DNA from: Zoogloeaceae bacterium
Lineage (GTDB): Bacteria > Pseudomonadota > Gammaproteobacteria > Burkholderiales > Rhodocyclaceae
Length of the DNA stretch: 7,025 nt
Assembly: GCA_031290535.1 (NCBI GenBank)
Contig: JAITNI010000345.1
Location: 1-7,025, forward strand
Reading direction: 5' to 3'
A program made the translations under genes and the position numbers. Below are positions 1 through 6,697 of this stretch, in pieces; position 1 is the first letter of the stretch; each line of letters opens with the position of its first letter. The notes beneath the pieces were generated by a model. The model ran no database searches. It was not told where the DNA came from and saw only the letters and a list, made by a program, of their open reading frames with translations.

Positions 1-555
1 AAGGACACCGCGACTCCCTCCCCTGACAAGGCCGAAGGCCGCAGGACAGCCGAAGGCTGGTTCCGCGCAGCGGAATGCGGCGAAGCCGCACACAAGGGGA
101 GGGCTGGGGAGGGGTTTGCTGCGGTTCAGACAGGCACTTCGTCTAATACGGCAGGCGACAGCGGAACCTCCCCACACCCCCCTCAATCCCCCCTTGTCAG
201 GGGGGAGGCCAACCCCCACGCCGAGCGCATCGCCACCGCCGCCCGTCGCCTGAACGAACTCCGCGAAAACTGGCTCAACCCGCCCGCATGGGTCGACTGG
301 GTCATCACCCCGGCGGAAGAAGCGGCAGGTTTCCCCAAGCGCCCCGTAGCCTTTCCCGGTTTTGAGGCCGAACTCAAAAAACGTACCTTGACGAATCTCT
401 ACAACCAGCGCCCCGCATGGCTGGACAATGCCCACAAGGAACTGGACAAAGCCGTCGCCACTGCCTACGGCTGGTCAGACTACGCGCCCGACATGCCGGA
501 TGACGAAATCCTCACGCGGTTGTTGAAACTGAACCGGGAGCGGCGCGATGTCTGA
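1..555 (+). CDS. Class I SAM-dependent DNA methyltransferase, C-terminal part (5' end outside window)
   Basis: Frame 1 is open from the first base to the TGA at 553-555, giving 184 residues with no start in the window. The last ~115 residues, from NPHAERIAATARRLNELREN through LTNLYNQRPAWLDNAHKELD to the DDEILTRLLKLN end, match from memory the C-terminal tail of large stand-alone or type II/IIG-like DNA methyltransferases. The catalytic SAM and NPPY motifs would lie upstream and are not visible. Residues ~5-68 are not typical of the family: they are the translation of a repeat element (13-206) plus a nested 66-nt hairpin array, both in frame, sitting just before the conserved tail, probably in a linker. 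The stop overlaps the ATG of the ABC ATPase gene (548) by 8 nt, so the two are probably cotranscribed. Family assignment rests on the tail alone; whether a restriction activity accompanies it cannot be judged. Confidence 0.8.
   Translation, partial: KDTATPSPDKAEGRRTAEGWFRAAECGEAAHKGRAGEGFAAVQTGTSSNTAGDSGTSPHPPQSPLVRGEANPHAERIATAARRLNELRENWLNPPAWVDWVITPAEEAAGFPKRPVAFPGFEAELKKRTLTNLYNQRPAWLDNAHKELDKAVATAYGWSDYAPDMPDDEILTRLLKLNRERRDV
13..206 (+). repeat. In-frame coding repeat element, copy 1 (carries a nested insertion)
   Basis: This shares with 1466-1584 a left arm (ACTCCCTCCCCTGACAAG, then the G-rich run at 96-114) and a right arm (AGCGGAACC at about 160, then C runs ending in CCCCCC-TTGTCA-GGGGGG at 188-205). 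The arms are inverted repeats of each other: CCCCTGACAAGGGG on the left is the exact reverse complement of CCCCTTGTCAGGGG on the right. Without the 66-nt nested insertion (31-96) the element is 128 nt, against 119 nt for copy 2; the 9-nt difference lies in the variable centre and preserves frame. It is translated within the methyltransferase as TPSPDK...[10 protein letters not shown]...[16 protein letters not shown]. No transposase is encoded, so it would be a non-autonomous element. Confidence 0.85.
31..96 (+). repeat. Nested 66-nt array of four GNA-triloop mini-hairpins
   Basis: This segment interrupts the left arm of copy 1 exactly where copy 2 is continuous. It is flanked by ACAAG at 26-30 and repeated at 92-96, as a 5-bp target duplication or microhomology would leave. 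It contains four back-to-back perfect hairpins: GGCC-GAA-GGCC (30-40), CAGCC-GAA-GGCTG (47-59), TTCCGC-GCA-GCGGAA (61-75) and TGCGGC-GAA-GCCGCA (76-90). All four loops are G-N-A. The insert is 22 codons, in frame, and adds Arg, Ala, Glu and two aromatic residues to the protein. Its origin is unknown. Confidence 0.8.
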
Positions 556-2644
556 ACCTTTATTGAACGTGCGCGACCTGACGCTGGGCATTTTACGCGC
601 CGGGCGTCTCACCCCGGCGGTGACGGGGCTGAGTTTTGAGATTTGCGCGGGCGAGACGCTGGCGCTGGTGGGGGAATCCGGCTGCGGCAAATCGCTCTCC
701 GCACTGGCGCTGATGCGCCTGTTGCCCGCCGCCATCCGCATCATGGGGGGAGAAGTGCGCTTTCAGGGGCAGGAATTACTGCGCCTGCCAGAGACCGCCC
801 TGCGTGCAAAACGCGGGCGGGAGATGGCGATGATTTTTCAGGAACCCGCCACCAGCCTGAACGCAGTGCTGACCGTCGGCCAGCAGATCGGCGAGGCGCT
901 GGCGCGGCGCGGCGTGAAAGGCGAGGTAGCGCGAGAAAACGCGGTGACGCTGTTGCGGCAGGTGGGCATCGCCGATCCGGCGCGGCGGCTGGATGAATAT
1001 CCGTTCCAGCTTTCCGGCGGCATGAAGCAGCGCGTGATGATCGCCATTGCCCTGGCGGGCGAGCCGCGCCTCCTGATCGCCGACGAACCCACCACGGCGC
1101 TGGATGTGACCGTGCAATCCCAGATTCTCGACCTGCTCGCCGGACTTCAGGCCGAGCGCGGCATGGCCTTGCTGCTCATCACGCACGATCTGGGCATTGT
1201 CGCCCGCATGGCGCATCGCGTCGGCGTCATGTATGCCGGACAACTGGTAGAACTTTCCCCCCGGCAGACTTTTTTTGCCGCCCCGCAACACCCGTACAGT
1301 CAGGCGCTCTTCGCCGCCCTGCCCGAAGCCGCGCCACGCGGCCAACGCCTGCGCGCCCTGGCCGGTCAGGTTCCCCCCTTTGAAGCCATGCCCCCCGCCT
1401 GCCGTTTTGCCGATCGCTGCGAACGGGCAGAAGCAAAGTGCCGGGAAGAAGCGCCGGAGTTGGAAACTCCCTCCCCTGACAAGGGGAGGGCTGGGGAGGG
1501 GTTTGCGGCGGTTGAGCAAGAAACGATGGTTAAAGCTAGCGGAACCCTCCCAAACCCCCCTCAATCCCCCCTTGTCAGGGGGGACTTGGGCATGGCGCCT
1601 CTCGCCCGTTGCCATTTTCCGGGTCAGATTTCGGCCTCTTTCCCCGTTGAGGCCACCCTCCCCCCGGAATCTGGCAGCAAAACGGCGTTGTTGCGGGTGG
1701 ACAATCTCAAGGTGCATTTCCCCATTCACAAAGGCGTGTTGCAGCGGGTATGCGGCCAGGTGCGGGCGGTGGATGGCGTCAGCCTGCGCCTGATGCCGGG
1801 GCGTACGCTGGCGCTGGTGGGCGAATCCGGCTGCGGCAAAACCACGGTCGGCAAGGCGCTGATGCGTCTGATTCCGGCCACAGAAGGCCAGCTCGTCTGG
1901 CAGGGCGAACGCCTTTTTTCCGACGACAAGCGCCAACTGCGTCGCCTGCGGCGGCACATGCAAATGGTGTTTCAAGACCCGTTTGCCTCCCTGAACCCGC
2001 GCATGACCGTGGGAGAAATTCTACTGGAAGGCATGTTGGCGCTGGCGACGGCACAATCGGAACACGCGGGCCGGATGGCCTGCGCGGCGCTGCTGACGCA
2101 GGTGGGACTACAGGCCGACGCGCTGGATCGCTATCCGCACGAATTTTCCGGCGGCCAGCGCCAGAGAATCGCCATCGCCCGCGCCCTGGCGGTTTCGCCG
2201 CAGGCGCTCATCTGCGACGAACCCACCTCGGCGCTGGACGTTTCAGTGCAGGCGCAAATTCTGAATCTCCTGAAAGACATGCAGGCCGAATTGCAGGTCG
2301 CCTACCTTTTCATCACCCACAATTTTGCCGTCGTGGAATATCTGGCGCACGAAGTCGCCGTCATGTATCTGGGGCGGGTGGTGGAACAGGGCGCAGTAGA
2401 AGCCGTACTGGCCGCGCCCATGCACCCCTACACCAAAGCGCTGCTCTCCGCCGTGCCGCGCCTCGAAGGCCAGCGCGAAATCATCCGCCTCGAAGGCGAA
2501 ACCCCCTCTCCCGCCAATCCCCCCCAAGGCTGCCACTTCCACCCCCGCTGTCCCCAGGCCATGCCGATTTGCCGGGAACGCTATCCCGAAACAAGAACCC
2601 TAGCCGGGGAAAGACAGGTGGCCTGCCATCTGGCGGAACTCTGA
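548..2644 (+). CDS. Tandem dipeptide/oligopeptide-type ABC transporter ATP-binding protein (two fused ATPase domains)
   Basis: This 698-residue cytoplasmic ATPase would energise a peptide (or nickel/microcin-like) importer; no permease or binding protein is in the window. Domain 1 shows Walker A GESGCGKS (42-49), Q-loop Q98, signature LSGG (155-158), Walker B LLIADEP (175-181) and H-loop His213. Domain 2 shows Walker A GESGCGKT (425-432), Q476, FSGGQ (533-537), LICDEP (554-559) and His591. Both domains are therefore complete. Each is followed by an oligopeptide-transporter C-terminal region with four cysteines: C285, C291, C298, C355 and C662, C668, C675, C693. Such cysteines bind an iron-sulfur cluster in characterised DppD-type proteins. 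The first set is stretched by an in-frame repeat (1466-1584). Fused relatives include YejF and GsiA; the substrate cannot be told. The start is ATG 548, with a GGGAG ribosome-binding site at 536-540, overlapping the upstream stop. The TGA stop lies within the end of the palindromic element at 2637-2741. Confidence 0.93.
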   Translation: MSEPLLNVRDLTLGILRAGRLTPAVTGLSFEICAGETLALVGESGCGKSLSALALMRLLPAAIRIMGGEVRFQGQELLRLPETALRAKRGREMAMIFQEPATSLNAVLTVGQQIGEALARRGVKGEVARENAVTLLRQVGIADPARRLDEYPFQLSGGMKQRVMIAIALAGEPRLLIADEPTTALDVTVQSQILDLLAGLQAERGMALLLITHDLGIVARMAHRVGVMYAGQLVELSPRQTFFAAPQHPYSQALFAALPEAAPRGQRLRALAGQVPPFEAMPPACRFADRCERAEAKCREEAPELETPSPDKGRAGEGFAAVEQETMVKASGTLPNPPQSPLVRGDLGMAPLARCHFPGQISASFPVEATLPPESGSKTALLRVDNLKVHFPIHKGVLQRVCGQVRAVDGVSLRLMPGRTLALVGESGCGKTTVGKALMRLIPATEGQLVWQGERLFSDDKRQLRRLRRHMQMVFQDPFASLNPRMTVGEILLEGMLALATAQSEHAGRMACAALLTQVGLQADALDRYPHEFSGGQRQRIAIARALAVSPQALICDEPTSALDVSVQAQILNLLKDMQAELQVAYLFITHNFAVVEYLAHEVAVMYLGRVVEQGAVEAVLAAPMHPYTKALLSAVPRLEGQREIIRLEGETPSPANPPQGCHFHPRCPQAMPICRERYPETRTLAGERQVACHLAEL
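1466..1584 (+). repeat. In-frame coding repeat element, copy 2 (uninterrupted)
   Basis: This is the same element as at 13-206, in the same orientation and the same codon phase, here within the first oligopeptide C-terminal motif of the ABC ATPase. The left arm (1466-1501) contains CCCCTGACAAGGGG followed by G runs; the right arm (1537-1584) ends with the hairpin CCCCCC-TTGTCA-GGGGGG (1566-1583). The centre (about 1511-1536) differs from copy 1. It reads as [18 protein letters not shown]...[16 protein letters not shown]. The cysteine spacing it interrupts is 56 residues, against 17 in the second, uninterrupted motif of the same protein. The extra 39 residues equal 117 nt, which agrees well with the element's 119-nt length. 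Confidence 0.87.
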
Positions 2645-2741
2645 ATAACCCCGTTCGTCCTGAGCCTGTCGAAGGGCATTCCCTGTAAAAACAAGGGCTT
2701 CGACAGGCTCAGCCCGAACGGCTAGAAGTTGTTCAGAGTTT
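2637..2741. repeat. Palindromic intergenic element, copy A; possible bidirectional terminator
   Basis: The outer ends are AACTCTGAATAAC (2637-2649) and GTTGTTCAGAGTTT (2728-2741), which are imperfect inverted repeats. The inner arms CCGTTCG..TGAGCCTGTCGAAG (2651-2673) and CTTCGACAGGCTCA..CGAACGG (2698-2721) form a long stem around a loop that includes CTGTAAAAACAA. This is the widespread GTTCG..TGAGCCTGTCGAAG class of repeat found between proteobacterial genes. It fills the whole gap between the convergent ABC gene and mltF, begins inside the last codons of the former, and ends 3 nt short of the mltF stop. It could end transcription from both sides (inference). A homologous copy in the opposite orientation is at 4393-4500. 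Confidence 0.85.
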
Positions 2742-2744
2742 CCC

Positions 2745-4154
2745 TTACGGCATCGCTATCGCCGCCACCCTGAGGCCCGGTTTCTCTGGCGCGGCGGCAT
2801 CTTCCGAGGCGAGGTTGAGGGTGTCGAGGGGGGAGTAAGGGGCTTCGTGGCGGGAGAGGATGTCGTAGAACAGGCGCACGTTTTCCGCCATGATGACCGC
2901 CTCGCCGCCGCGCGCGCGGCCAGATTTCAGGCGGGCGTAATATTGGGGACGGGCGAGCAGGGGGAGCACTTTTTTCATCTCGAACCAGGAATCGCCATCG
3001 GCTCCGGTTTGGCGGGCGATGGCGCGGGCGGCGTTGAAATGGCCGGGGCCGATGTTGTAGGCGGCCAGCGCCTGCCAGGTGCGGTCGGGTTCCGGGGTGC
3101 TTTCCGGGATGCCGTTTTTCAGGAACGCGACATAGCGCGCCCCGCCCAGAATGCTTTCTTTCGGATCCAGCCGGTTTTTGACGCCCAGCCGGTCGGCGGT
3201 GTCGCCGGTCAGCATCATCATGCCGCGTACCCCGGTGGGACTGGTGTTGAGCGGGTTCCAGTGCGATTCCTGATAGGCGATGGCCGCCAGCAGACGCCAG
3301 TCGATGTCGGTTTGCACCTGAGCCTCCTTGAACAGGGGGCGATATTTGGGCAGCAGGGTATCCAGCCGTTCGATGAAAGTGACGATGTCTATTTGCGTCA
3401 GGCGTTCCACGTGCCCCAGATAGCGGTCATAGAGGCGGGTGAGCGTCGGCTGCTGGCGGATGTCCTCAATGAATTTCTGGGCGCGGGCATAAAGTTCCGG
3501 GGAACCGTCGGCGGGGAACATCCAGACAATCGGATGCGCGGCGCCAATCTCCAGCCCCGGTTCCAGCATGGGATAAAAATTGAGGCCCATGTCGAGAATG
3601 GATTTATCCACCAGCGCGACGTCCACCTCCCGGCGGGCGACGGCTTCCAGCAAATCCAGCGGCGTTTCGGAAGGATACGCCTCTGCCCGCAGCACGGGAT
3701 TTTCCGCCTGCAAGGCCAGCAGGGCGTAGTACTGAGGGCTGCCCTGACTGGCGACGACCGTTTTGTGCGCCAGATTTTCCAGCGCCCGGATGGGGAGCGC
3801 GGCTTCGTGCCGCACCAGCACATCGCGGCTTTCCAGATAGGGGGCGCTGAATTTGAAGGCGGCGGGGTCGGCTTCGTCCGGCGTCAGCCAGCCGGCGGCC
3901 AGATGGCCTTCGTGCCGCCGCAGGCGTTCCTGGATTTCGTGGCGCGGCACAACCACAAAGCGCACCGGCACGTTCAGTTCGGCGGCAAACAGGCGCATGA
4001 GGTCATAATCCAGCCCGGTAACAGGTTCATTCTCCGCGCCCGCCTCGTAGGTGAGCGGCCCGGCATGGGTGAGCACCACCAGTTCCTGACCAGGGGCGGG
4101 AAAGGCCAGCGGCGCGGGTTCGCAGGCCGCCAGCAGCAACGCCAGCGCCGTCAT
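2745..4154 (-). CDS. mltF: Membrane-bound lytic murein transglycosylase F
   Basis: The 469-residue protein cleaves the MurNAc-GlcNAc bond of peptidoglycan, forming 1,6-anhydro ends, at the periplasmic face of the outer membrane. Residues ~20-260 form a solute-binding protein family 3 domain (LTYEAGAENEPVTGLDYDLM near its start). Residues ~285-420 are the SLT domain: AIAYQESHW with catalytic Glu296, TSPTGVRGMMMLT, ALAAYNIGPGH, and YYARLKSGRARGGEAV. These match E. coli MltF closely as I recall it; that protein is somewhat longer (518). ATG 4154 is chosen because LALLLAAC gives a lipobox with Cys11 and AAGGG lies 5 nt upstream. The resulting signal peptide is very short and lacks basic residues; the codons just upstream encode an Arg-rich stretch (RRRARWRIAAAARAA), so a non-standard upstream start is possible. 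It is divergent from the tRNA-Ser and convergent with the ABC gene. The reading frame continues far upstream across the tRNA and rimO, but that is not coding. Confidence 0.93.
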   Translation of the reverse strand: MTALALLLAACEPAPLAFPAPGQELVVLTHAGPLTYEAGAENEPVTGLDYDLMRLFAAELNVPVRFVVVPRHEIQERLRRHEGHLAAGWLTPDEADPAAFKFSAPYLESRDVLVRHEAALPIRALENLAHKTVVASQGSPQYYALLALQAENPVLRAEAYPSETPLDLLEAVARREVDVALVDKSILDMGLNFYPMLEPGLEIGAAHPIVWMFPADGSPELYARAQKFIEDIRQQPTLTRLYDRYLGHVERLTQIDIVTFIERLDTLLPKYRPLFKEAQVQTDIDWRLLAAIAYQESHWNPLNTSPTGVRGMMMLTGDTADRLGVKNRLDPKESILGGARYVAFLKNGIPESTPEPDRTWQALAAYNIGPGHFNAARAIARQTGADGDSWFEMKKVLPLLARPQYYARLKSGRARGGEAVIMAENVRLFYDILSRHEAPYSPLDTLNLASEDAAAPEKPGLRVAAIAMP

Positions 4155-4209
4155 GGCTGCCCTTGCCGCAGCCGCAATCCTCCAGCGCGCGCGGCGTCGG
4201 AAAATCCGG

Positions 4210-4238
4210 GTGAAATCCGGGACAAGTCGTGCTATTAT
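4210..4238 (+). promoter_or_regulatory. Predicted sigma70 promoter of tRNA-Ser
   Basis: The -35-like GTGAAA (4210-4215) is followed by a 17-nt spacer and TATTAT (4233-4238), preceded by an extended -10 TGC (4230-4232). A G/C-rich stretch GCCTCCCCC follows up to the tRNA, as is usual for stringently controlled stable RNA promoters. The tRNA begins 11 nt after the -10 box, so the 5' leader would be only a few bases. A direct repeat AAATCCGGG occurs at 4202-4210 and 4213-4221, overlapping the -35 and spacer. Confidence 0.65.
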
Positions 4239-4249
4239 CCGCCTCCCCC

Positions 4250-4342
4250 GGAGAGGTACCGAAGCGGTCATAACGGCGCCGACTCGAAATCGGATGGGCG
4301 ATGAAAGTCGCCACATGGGTTCGAATCCCATCCTCTCCGCCA
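4250..4342 (+). tRNA. tRNA-Ser (anticodon CGA)
   Basis: This 93-nt class II tRNA decodes UCG (the E. coli counterpart is serU). The acceptor stem GGAGAGG (4250-4256) pairs with CCTCTCC (4332-4338), followed by the discriminator G and an encoded CCA (4340-4342). The D stem is CCG/CGG. The anticodon loop CTCGAAA (4283-4289) has CGA at 4285-4287. The long variable arm is GGCGA-TGAAAG-TCGCC. The T arm is ATGGG-TTCGAAT-CCCAT. The first anticodon-stem pair is G4278 with A4294, a mismatch at position 27-43; all other stems pair well. No clear terminator is seen before the repeat at 4393. Confidence 0.97.
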
Positions 4343-4392
4343 GGATTCCTGTCTTGAAAAACGATTCATTCGCGTTTTCTCCCGCTAAGGGG

Positions 4393-4500
4393 AAGCCCTG
4401 AACAATTCCAGGCCGTTCGGGCTGAGCCTGTCGAAGCCTTTGTGTTTTGCAAGGAATGCCCTTCGACTGAGCTTCAGGGCAAACGGGATTGTTTAGCGTC
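4393..4500. repeat. Palindromic intergenic element, copy B (inverted relative to copy A)
   Basis: Read on the minus strand, this segment aligns with 2637-2741 along its whole length. It shares the end CTAAACAATCCCG (CTGAATAACCCCG in A), the GTCGAAGGGCATTCC block, the loop, the CTTCGACAGGCTCAGC.CGAACGG arm, and the terminal TTGTTCAG. Stem mismatches are more numerous than in copy A (CTGAAGCTCAGTCGAAGGG arm), so it looks older or more decayed. It lies between the tRNA-Ser and rimO and may end tRNA transcription (inference). Together with copy A it brackets mltF and the tRNA. Confidence 0.82.
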
Positions 4501-4541
4501 TTCCTAAAAACACGCACGGCTGGTGCATCAGGCAGTTTTAC

Positions 4542-5864
4542 ATGAGTCTTACAAAAAGTATAGGTCTGGTCTCTCTCGGTTGCCCAAAAGCTTCTTCCGA
4601 CGCGGAGCAGATTTTGACCCGTTTGCGGGCGGAAGGCTACCGGATTGCGCCCACCTACGCCGACGCCGATCTGGTGCTGGTCAATACCTGCGGCTTTATC
4701 GACGCCGCCGTGGCCGAGTCGCTCGATGCCATTGGCGAGGCGCTGGCCGAGAATGGCAAGGTGATCGTCACTGGCTGTCTGGGGGCGCGGGAAAATGTGG
4801 TGCTGGCGGCGCATCCGCAAGTGCTGGCTGTCACCGGCCCACATGCTGCCGATGAAGTGATGGCCGCCATCCACCAGCACCTGCCGCCGGAGCATGACCC
4901 GTTTGTTTCCCTCGTGCCGCCACAGGGCGTCCGCCTGACGCCCGACCATTTCGCCTACCTGAAGATTTCCGAAGGCTGCAACCACCAGTGCACTTTTTGC
5001 ATCATCCCCTCGCTGCGCGGCCCGCTGCTGTCGCGCCCGGTGGGCGAGGTGCTGGAAGAGGCGCGCCGTCTGGCCGAAGCCGGGGTCAGGGAATTGCTCG
5101 TCATCTCGCAGGACACCAGCGCCTATGGCGTCGACCTCAAATATCGCACCGGCTTTTGGGGCGGCAAACCGGTCAAAACGCGCCTGAAGGAATTGTGCGC
5201 GGCGCTGGCCGGGTTTGGCATCTGGGTGCGCCTGCATTACGTCTATCCCTACCCGGCGGTCGATGATCTGCTGCCGCTGATGGCGGCGGGAAAAATCCTC
5301 CCCTATCTGGATGTGCCCTTCCAGCACGCCAGCCCGCGCATTCTGAAGGCCATGCAGCGCCCCGCCGCAGGCGACGTGGCCGAACAGATGCTGGCGCGCA
5401 TTCATCGCTGGCGGGAGGCGTGCCCGGAACTCGTCATTCGCTCCACTTTCATCACCGGCTTTCCCGGCGAGACCGAGGCCGAATTTCAGGAATTGCTCGA
5501 TTTTTTAAGCGCCGCAAGGCTGGATCGGGTGGGCGCGTTCGCCTATTCACCGGTAGAGGGCGCAACCGCCAACACCTTGCCCAACCCCGTGCCGGAAGCC
5601 GAACGCGAAGACCGCCGCCGTCGTCTGATGGAATTGCAGGAAGACATCAGCGCCGAAAAACTCGCCGAAAAAATTGGCCGGGAAATCACGGTACTGGTCG
5701 ACGCCGTCGACGAAGAAGGCGTCATGGCCCGCAGCATGGGCGACGCGCCGGAAATCGACGGCATGGTGTACGTCGATGATTTTTTCGACGCTGAACCGGG
5801 CGATTTTTTGCAAGTCAGAATCACGGACGCCGACGCGCATGATTTGTATGCCGAAGCGGTGTGA
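4542..5864 (+). CDS. rimO: Ribosomal protein S12 methylthiotransferase RimO
   Basis: The 440-residue radical-SAM enzyme adds a methylthio group to the beta carbon of the conserved aspartate (Asp89 in E. coli) of ribosomal protein S12 in the cytoplasm. The N-terminal methylthiotransferase domain has the auxiliary-cluster cysteines C14 (SLGCPK), C50 (VNTCGFID) and C79 (TGCLG). The radical-SAM CX3CX2C motif is C146, C150, C153 ([18 protein letters not shown]). [34 protein letters not shown] and [12 protein letters not shown] follow, and a C-terminal TRAM region ([12 protein letters not shown]... [10 protein letters not shown]) completes it. Length and order match E. coli RimO (441) end to end. 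ATG 4542 gives the expected N-terminus, though the ribosome-binding site is weak (AGG about 10 nt upstream). Its stop overlaps the next gene by 4 nt. Confidence 0.97.
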   Translation: MSLTKSIGLVSLGCPKASSDAEQILTRLRAEGYRIAPTYADADLVLVNTCGFIDAAVAESLDAIGEALAENGKVIVTGCLGARENVVLAAHPQVLAVTGPHAADEVMAAIHQHLPPEHDPFVSLVPPQGVRLTPDHFAYLKISEGCNHQCTFCIIPSLRGPLLSRPVGEVLEEARRLAEAGVRELLVISQDTSAYGVDLKYRTGFWGGKPVKTRLKELCAALAGFGIWVRLHYVYPYPAVDDLLPLMAAGKILPYLDVPFQHASPRILKAMQRPAAGDVAEQMLARIHRWREACPELVIRSTFITGFPGETEAEFQELLDFLSAARLDRVGAFAYSPVEGATANTLPNPVPEAEREDRRRRLMELQEDISAEKLAEKIGREITVLVDAVDEEGVMARSMGDAPEIDGMVYVDDFFDAEPGDFLQVRITDADAHDLYAEAV

Positions 5865-6223
5865 GGATGTGGAAAAATCTGACGCAAAAAATGGAACCCC
5901 GCCCCTACTATCGGGCATTGCTGCGCGGCGCGCTGGTTGAGATCGCGTTTGTCATGGCGGCTTTCAGTTTCGTTGCGCTGGTGCGTGGCATTTCCCCATT
6001 CTGGTGGCCTTCCATCATGGTTTTGTTGGCGCTCATCATCGGCCCCTTGATGGGTCTGGGTGTGCCTGCCCTCATGCCAGAAATGCTCTACCTTCTTCTT
6101 CTCTCCTTTGGCCTGATGGCGAGCGGACTTTTCATCCGCAAAAAATACGCCCTCGCGCTATTCTGGGTCGGATTTTTTCTGTATGGTTTTGCGGGACTTT
6201 TGGGACTTGGAACGGGCACATAA
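5861..6223 (+). CDS. Small four-helix integral membrane protein, unknown function
   Basis: The 120-residue hydrophobic protein has four predicted membrane segments, at residues ~24-42, 48-70, 74-92 and 95-117, with an amphipathic basic N-terminus ([17 protein letters not shown]). I do not recognise the family and see no catalytic motif. The GTG start at 5861 forms a GTGA 4-nt overlap with the rimO stop, which suggests translational coupling. ATG at 5867 or 5891 could be the true start; none has a good ribosome-binding site. It ends 15 nt before the next gene. Confidence 0.7.
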   Translation: MRMWKNLTQKMEPRPYYRALLRGALVEIAFVMAAFSFVALVRGISPFWWPSIMVLLALIIGPLMGLGVPALMPEMLYLLLLSFGLMASGLFIRKKYALALFWVGFFLYGFAGLLGLGTGT

Positions 6224-6238
6224 GCAGAGGAAAACAAA

Positions 6239-6697
6239 ATGGATTGGGTCACATTGAAAGATGAAATTTATTACGAAGATGGCTCGTTGAGAGATGTCGT
6301 GGTGATCGACACAACCCCGTCGGATTGGCAAAAACTGATAGATTTTTTCAATGAATCCTGCCCTCTGGAGTGGTGGCAAAGCCACGAAAAAGATGCACCC
6401 TCTGCACATCGGATTGATTTTGGCGCTATCCTTGCGTGCTGGGATAAAAGTGAAGCCGCGCAGTCGCTGGCAACGCTCCGGGTGGGCAAGGTCACGCTGA
6501 ATGTGCATTTCTTTGTGGCCGATGAAATCGAGCTGGACATTGACCCGCGAGAATTCAAGTCCATGACAGACCATGAGCGCTTGCTTGAGTTTCTTCTGGG
6601 AATTTCTTCCTGTCTCGACAAACCCGTCCTTTTGCTGCCTGAGGGGAGCAGGGACAAGACGCCCCTGATAACGGTTTTCCCCCGGAAATCTCCATGA
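6239..6697 (+). CDS. Hypothetical soluble acidic protein
   Basis: The 152-residue protein has no signal peptide or membrane segment. ATG 6239 has a strong ribosome-binding site (AGAGG at 6226-6230). It starts MDWVTLKDEIYYEDGSLRDV, is rich in Asp/Glu and Trp (four Trp among the first 70 residues), and has a hydrophobic VTLNVHFFVADEIELDI stretch at ~84-100, like a mixed alpha/beta domain. I do not recognise the family. The size and acidity would be compatible with an immunity-type or adaptor protein, but no motif supports this. Base composition differs from the neighbours: 6241-6360 has 50 G+C in 120 bases, against 42 in 60 for a stretch of rimO (5341-5400), which suggests later acquisition. 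Its TGA overlaps the next ATG (ATGA at 6694-6697). Confidence 0.75.
   Translation: MDWVTLKDEIYYEDGSLRDVVVIDTTPSDWQKLIDFFNESCPLEWWQSHEKDAPSAHRIDFGAILACWDKSEAAQSLATLRVGKVTLNVHFFVADEIELDIDPREFKSMTDHERLLEFLLGISSCLDKPVLLLPEGSRDKTPLITVFPRKSP

Noticed and set aside
13..206. CRISPR or phage attachment site for the repeats
   Set aside because: There are only two distant copies in different genes, with no regular spacing, no spacers and no integrase in the window.
776..1975. 399-residue minus-strand ORF opposite the ABC ATPase
   Set aside because: It is antisense to conserved ATPase motifs and has no recognisable domain.
2500..2530. [11 protein letters not shown] stretch as a third remnant of the coding repeat
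   Set aside because: This is the normal oligopeptide-transporter C-terminal motif (GE.PSP..PP.GC.F.PRC); similarity to the repeat peptide is coincidental.
4234..4239. Minus-strand GATAAT as an mltF promoter -10
   Set aside because: It overlaps the tRNA -10 box simply because TATTAT is near-symmetric; no convincing -35 was seen.
2847..4304. 485-residue plus-strand ORF opposite mltF
   Set aside because: It is fully antisense to a well-supported gene and ends inside the tRNA; its composition is that of a GC-rich shadow frame.
4155..5405. N-terminal extension of the mltF frame to 886 residues
   Set aside because: It runs antisense through rimO and the tRNA-Ser. The RMGFEPMW-like peptide in it is the usual antisense translation of a tRNA-Ser, and the real protein begins at the lipobox near 4154.
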